A stretch of DNA of 32,877 nucleotides from Bimuria novae-zelandiae CBS 107.79 (taxonomy: Eukaryota; Ascomycota; Dothideomycetes; Pleosporales; Didymosphaeriaceae). Made by a program: the position numbers and the translations under genes. Location: assembly GCA_010015655.1 (NCBI GenBank), contig ML976775.1:8979-41855 (forward strand), given 5' to 3'. The notes under the pieces are model-generated. The model was not told the origin of the DNA, ran no database searches, and was given only the letters and a program-made list of their open reading frames with translations. This document shows positions 19,601 to 27,892 of this stretch, one piece after another (the first letter of the stretch is position 1; each line of letters begins with the position of its first letter).

Positions 19601-20047
19601 CCAGCTCCTTCTTCTCCCCCTCTTCATTCTTCTCCTCATTTTCCTGTTCCTCCTCCATCCTAGCTCGCCTCCAGCCAGCGGTGAAGTCTTTGTAGTACTG
19701 GACTACGGTCCACAAGCCTGGCTTTTCATTACCATACCCACCCTCAATTCCAAGCGCAACAGACATAACGTAGTCCTTAGACGTCTCAATGTTGTTTGGA
19801 CTCACTCCTGGATGCAACTTCTCATATCTGGTGTGAAAAGTTCATGTCAGTGAGGTGTGCTAGGCTTAGAGATACTATTATAAACTTACTGATCCCATAG
19901 CGCTAACGCGCGTGCGTAGTTTTTCTTTGTCTTTGGTTGAAGTTCTTTGAGAACCTGTCTTCCATTGACAATGTCTTTCTTCATCTCTATAGCCGCGTTA
20001 TTACTGGCACGCTCAAAGAAGGCCTCTGGCGAAATCTTCTGCGGCAT
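16664..20047 (-). CDS. DUF3435 tyrosine recombinase (Starship captain) with C-terminal chromodomain
   Basis: Seven exons: 20047-19890, 19827-19560, 19500-19249, 19200-19100, 19046-18715, 18662-17178, 17124-16664. Introns are 48-62 bp, all GT-AG, giving 1018 residues. The start MPQKISPEAFFERASNNAA and KTKKNYARALALW resemble the SAM-like N-terminus of tyrosine recombinases. Candidate catalytic residues: R206 (FSTSRIGEYVES), H360 and R363 (TVHDFRAEG), then GGQRDPAVYRDHY with Y391 or Y395 as nucleophile; 'GHS' is replaced by 'GQR'. Residues 633-746 hold the family's C/H-rich zinc-binding region (CFLCSEWF, CPNCLGD, HLEDVHC). Residues about 924-971 are a chromodomain (YEVEQVLEARIFGRKLKYRV, KWLGYDDDPKWY). 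DUF3435 captains mobilise Starships and are their first gene, reading inward, so the element extends left. No disabling stop is seen. Confidence 0.9.
17125..17177 (-). other. Captain intron 6, which brings the chromodomain into frame
   Basis: 53 bp: donor GTGAGA, branch TTCTGAC, acceptor AAACAG. Unspliced, the main exon ends at a TAA at 17,116 and the chromodomain is in another frame. Spliced, the phase-1 join restores an open frame through to 16,664. Size and signals match the other five introns. Confidence 0.75.
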
Positions 20048-20196
20048 TTTGACGGTAGGAGAAGCTGCAGTGTGAAAAATAGAACAAAAAATAGCACGAA
20101 GTTCCAAAACTGATAGTGATGTTGTCAAGAAGACGACAGTGTTGCAGTGATGGCTGAGGTAGTCAGGTAGGTTTGACCCAGCAGCACGACTGTGCC

Positions 20197-20202
20197 TTTA
20201 TA
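20197..20202 (-). promoter_or_regulatory. Candidate TATA box of the captain gene
   Basis: TATAAA on the minus strand, about 150 bp upstream of the captain's ATG, followed by a pyrimidine-rich leader. A reasonable core promoter; not proven. Confidence 0.4.
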
Positions 20203-20467
20203 GTGCAAAGGCATAGCACAAGCCACCTTGCCAAGGAGAGGCGGCGCTGGCATCGTGGAACACTGGGCGGCGCATGGCGAGGGGGCCTATTTTGTCCCCA
20301 GTCCTTGGGGACAATTCCGGCCCCCCTTCCAAAACGCACCCCAGAGCCCAAAGCCTGCTTCCAAGCATCACACTCGTCTAGACTTGACGAAATCGTGAGG
20401 GTATGTCTAACTTATAAATGAGTACGATTGGCTGTTAGGGAGAGTGCAGGGGAACCTGACTGGGTAG

Positions 20468-20521
20468 GGGTGAGCAGCCTGAGGGTTGGGTGAGCAGCCT
20501 GAGGGGTGGGTGAGCCGAGGG
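20468..20521. repeat. 20-bp-period tandem repeats near the element's captain end
   Basis: gggtgagcagcctgaggg occurs at 20,468-20,485 and 20,488-20,505, with a shorter copy gggtgagccgaggg at 20,508-20,521. They lie between captain promoter and putative element end. They could be subterminal recombinase-binding repeats; that is inference. Confidence 0.7.
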
Positions 20522-20550
20522 TGATTAGCACCTGAGTAAAGCAGCGCCGC

Positions 20551-20562
20551 TTACTAGTCATA
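20551..20562. other. Candidate Starship 5' target-site motif TTAC(N7)A
   Basis: TTACTAGTCATA fits TTAC(N7)A, a target motif reported for some Starships. It lies about 500 bp upstream of the captain, where normal-GC DNA gives way within about 40 bp to RIP-mutated Gypsy sequence. The motif is on the plus strand, while the element reads on the minus strand, and the other end is out of the window, so this is only a candidate. Confidence 0.35.
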
Positions 20563-20599
20563 GGAGGAAAGAGAGCGCTGGAGAAATTTGACTGTCTAC

Positions 20600-21091
20600 C
20601 TCTATAGTCTAACTTATATATAAGCGTAACTTAGGAATTATATATTTGTTCGCGATTTAACGCGTTATTTTAGTAATCTCTAGGTATCCTTAGTCCCTGT
20701 CTTTATATAGCTTCTTAATTAATAGCAGAGCTACTTATTTACTAATTTAAATATAGTTTTAATAGTCTCGTGCTGTTAATCTTATAGCTTTATAAAGATT
20801 ATATACTTAATAGTCTTTATCTATAAGCCTATCGTAATCCTGTATTTTATCTATAACTAGTCTATAATAGGTAAAGTCTATGTGTCGTACCTCTAGTGCT
20901 AGCCTAAGCTGTGTTTTATTATAGTAAAGGGTTCTATTCTTTACATAGGTTAAGATTATAATATAGTTACCTCTATTATTTTCTTTTACTAGGTCTAATT
21001 ATTTACTTAGCGCGTCTATAGCGGCGTTTACGTTTCTTAGTAAGTATATAATATAGAAGTTAAACTCTACTATTTATTTAGACTACTTAGC
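20600..21091 (-). mobile_element. Older Ty3/Gypsy element, integrase-side fragment (RIP-mutated)
   Basis: Minus-strand reading with many stops still shows VEFNFYIIYLLRNVNAAIDA (RNase H to integrase connection, usually '...YRPGKxNxAADALSR'), then QLRLALEVRHIDF, and ITKITR*IANKYIIPKLRLY, the integrase zinc-binding region. It continues the element at 27,893 onward, interrupted by the younger insertion. It is cut inside the zinc-binding region near 20,600; the DDE core is absent from this side. Confidence 0.72.
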
Positions 21092-21517
21092 TGTTAAGAT
21101 CCTAAAGAGATAGCTAATCCCTAAGGGGCTAAGGTTGGTTCTCGGGCAGGAATACTAGTAGGATAGGAGAGGGTGGTAGTGATAGCTTGCGCGTGTCACT
21201 AGGGGCGTTAGTATCAAAGGTGTGTATAGCATAATTAAATTAACAAGGTTGCTTATTCAGATCTAAACGATAGATTGATAAACAGGTTAAACATAAGTAG
21301 AAGAGACTCCTCCTTGCGTTCCTATATACTTCTCCTGCTCGACATGCTCGAAGCGAGTATAGCGAGCAGATGTCTTGGCTCCTGCGTCTGCTCGACTTGC
21401 TCGAGTCGAGCACGTCGAGCAGTCACGTGACCTCCTGGTACTGCGCCTTCATTGGTCACCTGTAGACCATAGGCGTCCTGGAGCCTAGCCAAGTGTCTGT
21501 AAGATTGGATCTTAACA
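21092..21517 (-). repeat. 3' LTR of the younger Gypsy element
   Basis: Starts TGTTAAGATCC and ends GGATCTTAACA, perfect 11-bp terminal inverted repeats. Contains GC-rich palindromes, notably 21,388-21,422 with 9-bp arms ctgctcgac/gtcgagcag, followed by an E-box-like cacgtg. Compared with the other LTR, about 15 differences, all in 21,176-21,291. Confidence 0.95.
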
Positions 21518-21729
21518 TCATCCCCCTCCTCCACTAATCCGTCCTCGGATCACCTAACCTGTCCTATTAATTAGTTAAAGTCTAATAACCCCGCACTTGT
21601 TTAGTTCTCGCTATAATATCTTCCTCTAAGGCCCGCGCTATCCGCCTCAGCTCCAAAATTCGTCGCAATAGTGTCCTTTGTCCTATCTCTTGTAATTGTT
21701 ATCTCTTATCTAGTACTAATTACATTATT
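21518..21729. other. Untranslated part of the younger Gypsy element
   Basis: Sequence between the LTR and the antisense ORF. The polypurine tract expected on the minus strand just inside the LTR corresponds to the pyrimidine run tccccctcctcc at about 21,521-21,532. Confidence 0.55.
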
Positions 21730-22113
21730 ATGCCTTCTTCTAATCCTAACGCTTATCTAAAGTGTGCCGAGTGCGTGCGCTCCTAAAAGCCTTATGTTAA
21801 CTTGTTATAAGCGTCCTTAGATAAAACTCGTGAGGAGTATTAAAAAAAAGTAGATAAAGATAAAAGGTTACTAGCAGAAGTTTTAACGCGGCTTCTGCGA
21901 AATAAGAAAATATTAAAGCAAGCTAAAGAGCGTACTAAGCGAAAAGCGCAATGTTTAGCGTTGGAGATAGAGGCTACTAGAGAACTCGAGATTAACGCCA
22001 ACCTTAGCGATTGTCCTGCGTCTGCGTCTGGGATTGGGCTCTCTCCTCTCCTGTGGTCCACGATAGGAATGTTAGACAACTTTACTAATGCTCCTTCCTT
22101 ATCTATCGCGTAG
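21730..22113 (+). pseudogene. Antisense accessory ORF of the Gypsy element, RIP-broken
   Basis: Plus strand, opposite to gag-pol, from ATG 21,730 to TAG 22,111-22,113: 127 codons with three internal TAA stops (21,784, 21,808, 21,841). The reading is protein-like: KCAECVRS near the start, then SLDKTREEY, LLAEVLTRLLRNKKIL, KQAKERTKRKAQCLALEIE and a C-terminal GIGLSPLLWSTIGML. The middle is a charged predicted coiled coil. The pattern KCAECVR...SLDKTREEY...LLRNKKIL is one I recall from many hypothetical fungal proteins. Each stop can be explained by a RIP-type change of CAA, CGA or TGG, so an intact ancestor is likely. Function unknown; possibly an antisense accessory gene of this retrotransposon lineage. 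Confidence 0.6.
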
Positions 22114-22129
22114 TGTTCTTCTTTAGCAT

Positions 22130-25100
22130 TATCGTGGCGTAAGTCTCGTTCCCTTTAAAGCTTTCTCTTGTTATTCTAGTATAGTAGTGGTAATTATAGA
22201 TCTTGCTTCGCGCTCTTTTTAGGAGTTGCTAGCAATTCTTACGGAGTTTAGACTTAGGTTCCCATGTGTTTTCTAAGCGTGGGTAGCCTTTCCACTTAAC
22301 TAACCATTCTTGTAGGAACTTGTTATCTTAGAAGTCTTTTCGTCCTACTTCTCTGTATCCTAGGAGTGTTTCAACTTCAAATTCGTTTTCTTCCTCTGGC
22401 TGGTGATAGAAGGTTGTTTCGACTGGTGTTTCAGGGTCTGCGGGTTCGAGTCGGTCTATGTGGAATACCGGGTGTATCTTTGCGTCTGGCTGTAGTTCCA
22501 ATCGGTAGTTAACTGGTGATATTTGTTCGATAATAAAAAATGGCCTAACCTTAACATGATCCAGTTTCTTGTGCTTTTTCTTCTAGGTTCGAAGATTTTT
22601 CGTAAGCAGATATGCTTTATCCCCCTTCTTTAGCCAAGGTGCCGTTTTTCTTTTTTAGTTCGTATAGGAAATACTTTGCTATTAAGCTTTCTTAAGGTTT
22701 TCTCGGAGTTGTGCATGTATTTTCTTCATGGTTTCTGCCATGTTTATTACTTCTTCTGTCTTAATTGTTGTAGGAAGTGTTTAATTAAAGAGATGTAGAT
22801 ATCTTTCGTAGTTAGCATAAAATAGTGTGAATCCTGTTGCTACTAATATCTTGTTATTATATGCCAACTGTGCCATAGGTAATAAGGAAATCTAGTTATT
22901 CTTCTGGTTGTTACAGTAGATGCGTAGGTACGTTTTGATGGTTTGATTCGTACGTTCTGTCTGTCCGTCGGTTTGTGGATAGTATGCTGTCGATAGCTTC
23001 CGTTTTATTCTAATAAGTGCCATCAGGGTTGTCCAGTAGTTTGAGGTGAAGAGTTTGTCTCTATCGCTGATAATTGTCTTTGGAATACCGTGGTGCCTTA
23101 TGAGTTGGTCTAGGATAAGGAATGCGAGTTCCTTAGCCGTAGTCGTCTTCTGGCATGGTAGTAATTCCACGTATTTAGTGAATCGATAGACAATATTTAG
23201 TATTGCGTTGTAAGTGATTCCGGTTGCAGGATCTCTTGATTTCGATAGTCCTGTAACAAAGTCTATAGCGATATCTTCCCATAGTGCTGTGGGTATCTGG
23301 ATAGCTTGCATCTCTCCGTACTTAAGATGTGTTACGTGTTTATTGCGCTGGCATTCTTCGCATTTGCGTATGTAGGTTGCTACTACTTCCTTGATTCCTT
23401 TGAAGCTGTAGTTCCTCTGAATCAGTTCCATCGTCTTTCTAATTCCAGGGTGTCCATATACAGGGTCATCGTGGTATTGTCGTATGACCTCTGTCTGTTG
23501 CTCCTTAGATACTTCTCTTGTGAGTACAAGGAGTTGATTGAGTTCTGCCGTGGGTTCTAGAGAACTGTCGGGATTTTGTTTTAGTATTGCGGAGTAGGTT
23601 TTAACCTTTTCTCTATTGTTATTTATTCTGCTAAGAGTATCTGCTCGTCCGTTTTCCTTGCCTGGAGTATATATAATTTTGAATTTGTATTGTCCCAGCG
23701 TTTCTAACTATCTTCCTTGTCGTTAGTTTAGTTCTTTCGTGGTTATGAATCGTGTAAGGTTCTTATAGTCTGTAAAGATTGTAAGTTCTGAGCAACTGTG
23801 TGCGTAGATCCTCTAGTATTTAATAGCTTTTACTATCGCGAGTAGTTCTTTGTCGTGTACTTCGTACTGTAATTCTTCTGGTGTGAACTTGTGTGCGTAG
23901 TATGCAATTAGGTGCCATTTACCATTCTTTTCTTGCTTTGCACATGCCCTAATCGCTAGATCACTTGCGTCTGTTTCAATACGTAACGGTTTATTATCCT
24001 GGAAGTGTATAAGGACTGGTGGCGTAATGCATTCTTCTCGTAGTGTTTAGAATGCTTATTCGCATTCTTCTGTCTAATTGAAAGATTTGTCTTTCTTCGT
24101 AAGGTTCGTAAGTAGTAGTGTGATTCTGGAGTAGTTCGTGATGAACTATCTATTAAATCCTGTAAATCTAAGGAAGGCTTATACTTCCTTAAGATTAGTA
24201 GGTAATTTCTACTTCTTTACTTCCTTAATCTTCGAAGGGCTTACTTAGATACCTTTGGTATTAATGACATGTCCTAGAAACTCTAGTTCCGTAACATAGA
24301 ACTTGTATTTCTCGAGTTTTAATTATAGGTTAGCGCTATCTAGCGCTTAGAATACTATTTATACGTGTTACACATAATCCTTCTCTTGTTTAGAGAATAC
24401 TAGGATATTGTCGAGGTAGGCGACTACGAATATATCGAGGTAGTTCCTTAGTACGTTGTTAATTATTGCTTAGAACGTTGCTGGTGCGTTCGTGAGTCCA
24501 AAAGGCATAACTTGGTACTTAAATAGTCTATATCTAGTTCGAAAAGCTGTCTTCCACTCGTCACCTACTGCTATTTGTATGAGGTGGTATCCGTCTCGTA
24601 GGTCGAATTGTGTAAATATCTTGGCTCGTCCTAGCCTGCCTCGAGACTCTTGTATATTTAGTAGTAGGTATTTGTTCTTAATCGTCATATCGTTTAGCCT
24701 TCTGTAGTTAATACATAGACGTTGTGTTCTATCCTTCTTTGCAACGAATATTAAGGGTAATACTACTAGCGATTCTAACTTGCGTATCTATTGCCTTTTA
24801 AGGGCTTTCTTTAGGAATTCGCGTGTCTATTAGAGTTCTTTTGCGCTCTGTCTGTATAGTATAGTCTAAAGGGTGGCGTTTTTCCCTCTTCGAGAACAAT
24901 GCGATAGTCTCGGTGTGTATACTTAGGAAGGGCATTTGCTCCTTTCTCTTCTCAAAATAAATAACTCTATTCTTTATATTTGTCGGGGATATTAAGAGGT
25001 GTGCTATTCTCTTCGTGCTTACGCTTTATAACCTAGTGGTTCCTGCCAGCGTCTACTAAGTTAGTTTCGTGTTTATCAACTTTTAGTCGCGAGACTATGT

Positions 25101-27419
25101 TATTAATAGCTCTCTTATCTACTATTATGCTTTGTTAATGCGTAGGCTTTGCTTATAATGCACTATTATAGCGCTTAAAGGATAGCTCTTTCTTTTCTTA
25201 GTTTATTATGGGGTTATGCTTCCTTAACTAGGGTAATCCTAAAATCACGTCGTGATTAGCTTTCTTAATAATGTCGAGGGTAATTAATTCCTGGTGTCTA
25301 TAAATCGTGAGGGTAGTCTTAACCTCGTATTCGATTGTTGCTTTACCGGGCATTAGTTATCTATTCGCGATATAGATAGCATAGGGTATAGCCTTCTTGC
25401 GCTCATAGAGTCCTGCTCTATTAAGTGCTTTCCTTAACACATAACTTTCCTGTGCTCCTAAGTCCAGCATGGCTTTTATTCATGTTCTTTTAAGCTATAC
25501 CAGTAGCTTGATTAATGCCTAACTATTTGTGGCATTTAGTTCTCTGAAGGCGTTTTCCCGCCTGAGCCTAGGTCTAAAAAAGACATCTTTTCTATAGGTG
25601 GCTTTGTGGGCTTAAGGTGTCCTTCCTTCTTCTTCTCCTAAGGCTACTACTAGGCCTCTTCTAAGAGAGCTTCACTGTCTTCTTCCTTCGTTACCGTTTT
25701 AATCCTGAGGGTCGTAGTCCCTTTTAGTATGCGATTAAACCTATGCTTTCCTTTTTACTCTTTATGTTCCTTATAATTAGGGTGTAAGCATGTTTGCTAT
25801 TTATCTAATGCGCATTTTCCGTTAACTAGTAGCAATATTACTTAGTTTAATACTTAGTTAAGGTGCAGAAAGTATCGCGTTTCGCGCTTGTCCTAGAGGT
25901 GAACATTATAGTAGGTAATAGGGCAGTTAAACCACTCCTATTTACATTATTAGTATATTTAGGGAAAGTAGCTGTATTCCTTAGCTTGGTAATAAATAGT
26001 ACATTAATTTTCTCTATAGAGGGTCTATTATATAGTCTTATGCGTAGGATTGCGGTGGTCTAGGTCGTACTATAGTTTATAGTTTAGGCTTTCGTTTAGG
26101 TACTTCTTCTTGGGGTCTTCGTGGGCGTAGCAGTAGTCCGCCATTTCTTATGCTACTTTACTAACCAGGTTAGGTTGGTAAGCGTGGAAAAATGCTTCTA
26201 CGTAGTCTTGTTATTCTATCGCCGTAAACCCAAAGTCTCCTTCCCTTAGTTAGTATTTTTCTAAGAAGTTAAAAACGTTTGTCGTTTTGCTAGTAACTAG
26301 TTTGTTCTAGCTAGGGTAAGGCGTAGGAGATCGAGGCATTAGTTTCTTCTCCTTTCCTTTTTTGTCCGAACTTTCGTGTGCATCCTCGTAGAGTCGTAAG
26401 TTAGGCAATTCTAATCGCTCCAATTCTTCGTCGTAGATGTTAATCTATTTAATAGCGTCTATTACCTGCCATTCTTCGTCAGTGGTTTCTTTTTTATTAA
26501 CAATTAGTACGTTTAGCTACCTGATAATCTTGTTCTTAGATCTGTAGTTCCTAGCTATGTAGCCCAGTTTGCCACATATAAAGTATTTACGCGTCTCGGT
26601 CCCTTGTTGTTAGGTTCTATCTAAGATACGTTAGTTAGGCTTTCGAAAGCCTATAGCCTTTCCTGTTCCCTTTTCTAGGTTGTTAAACTAGATATCTTCT
26701 ATAGGTTGGGGTCCGTAGTAGTTGCGTTGCTGGCGTCGAGGTGCTTTCGGTGGCGCCCTGTAGACTACAGGTGCCTGTCGTTCGAAACTAGCATTCCTCG
26801 GGTTCCTACGGAACTCTTCTTGCAAAGCGAACCACTCCCTATTAATGCGGATAGTCTCTTCGTATAGTTCTTCTAAGGTCTCTATCTTTATACTACTGCG
26901 CAAGAGTTCCTCGCGCACATTACGTTTAAGGCCTTATTTATATATTATCTTAAGAGATTTATCCTCCTAGTCGAGTTACACTACGTACTTGCGGAACTCG
27001 GTCGTGTATTTAGCTATAGATTAGTGTTAGCAAACTATTTGGATTGCTTGTCCAGCAATAGCTATTTTATTAGTAATTCTAAACATTTATTAAAGGCATA
27101 TCTTAAAGTTATTATAGTCCTCGATAATATTAATTGCATTAGCATGCTTATTAATATACTCCTTATCTTCGTTATCGTGGTCTATGTCTAAGTACTTAAC
27201 TAAGTAAGGACAGATCTATTCTTCAGCGCTTCCTCGCATGTAGGTCGTAGTAAAGATAACCTTCTTTTTATCTTCGAGGTCTTAGTTCTAGTCAAAGAAA
27301 TAGAGGTCTAGCTGTAAGAGCTATGTATTAAGGAGGGTACAATTACCGTTATATAAGTCGGGTTTGTGTGCCTTGTTCTTGCCATCCCCCATAGGGGTGA
27401 CATAGTTGTCCGAAGCCAT
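22130..27419 (-). pseudogene. gag-pol of the younger Gypsy element (RIP-broken)
   Basis: Starts at the ATG at 27,419 (MASDNYVTPMGDGKNKAHK), 48 bp inside the LTR. Gag remains to about 26,600 (TLEELYEETIRINREWFALQ near 26,850). Protease near 25,470 reads MLDLGAQESY, with leucine where a D(S/T)GA site has serine or threonine. Reverse transcriptase shows [15 protein letters not shown] and [12 protein letters not shown] (24,688-24,470), and the active site reads YLDNI (24,418-24,404), Asp changed to Asn. RNase H follows (TDASDLAI near 23,965; FTDYKNLTRF). Integrase is open at 23,431-22,892, with CEECQRNK, IAIDFVTGL, ISDRD and DGQTERTN, so the DDE triad is visible. A chromodomain follows. Many stops, nearly all explicable by C-to-T or G-to-A. 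Confidence 0.9.
22255..22390 (-). other. Chromodomain at the integrase C-terminus
   Basis: Reads EFEVETLLGYREVGRKDF, a TAA stop (22,330-22,328), then FLQEWLVKWKGYPR and ENTWEP. The VKWKGY...TWEP signature identifies a chromodomain and places the element among the chromoviruses. The stop fits a CAA-to-TAA RIP change. Confidence 0.85.
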
Positions 27420-27466
27420 AGAAGAGGTAGGGGTCCTATTAGTATTTATGTTAAGGGTGTTTAAGA

Positions 27467-27892
27467 TGTTAAGATCCTAAAGAGATAGCTAATCCCTAAG
27501 GGGCTAAGGTTGGTTCTCGGGCAGGAATACTAGTAGGATAAGAGAAGGTGGTAGTGATTGCTTACGCGTGTTACTAAGGGCGTTAGTATTAAAGGTGTGT
27601 ACAGCATAATTAAATCAACAAGGTTGCTTACTTAGATCTAAACAATAGATTAATAAACAAGTTAAATATAAGTAGAAGAGACTCCTCCTTGCGTTCCTAT
27701 ATACTTCTCCTGCTCGACATGCTCGAAGCGAGTATAGCGAGCAGATGTCTTGGCTCCTGCGTCTGCTCGACTTGCTCGAGTCGAGCACGTCGAGCAGTCA
27801 CGTGACCTCCTGGTACTGCGCCTTCATTGGTCACCTGTAGACCATAGGCGTCCTGGAGCCTAGCCAAGTGTCTGTAAGATTGGATCTTAACA
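27467..27892 (-). repeat. 5' LTR of the younger Gypsy element
   Basis: Same ends and length as the LTR at 21,092-21,517. It is the upstream LTR for minus-strand transcription. The palindrome equivalent to that in the other LTR is at 27,763-27,797. Confidence 0.95.

Larger units (their letters stand above)
21092..27892 (-). mobile_element. Ty3/Gypsy chromovirus-type LTR retrotransposon, complete but RIP-mutated
   Basis: 6,801 bp bounded by two 426-bp LTRs and a 5-bp target duplication TTAGC (21,087-21,091 and 27,893-27,897). Coding sense is minus. Order from the right: gag, protease, reverse transcriptase, RNase H, integrase, chromodomain, the order of Ty3/Gypsy chromoviruses. RIP-type C-to-T and G-to-A changes have introduced stops and broken catalytic residues, so the copy is inactive. 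It lies within an older Gypsy element. Confidence 0.93.
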
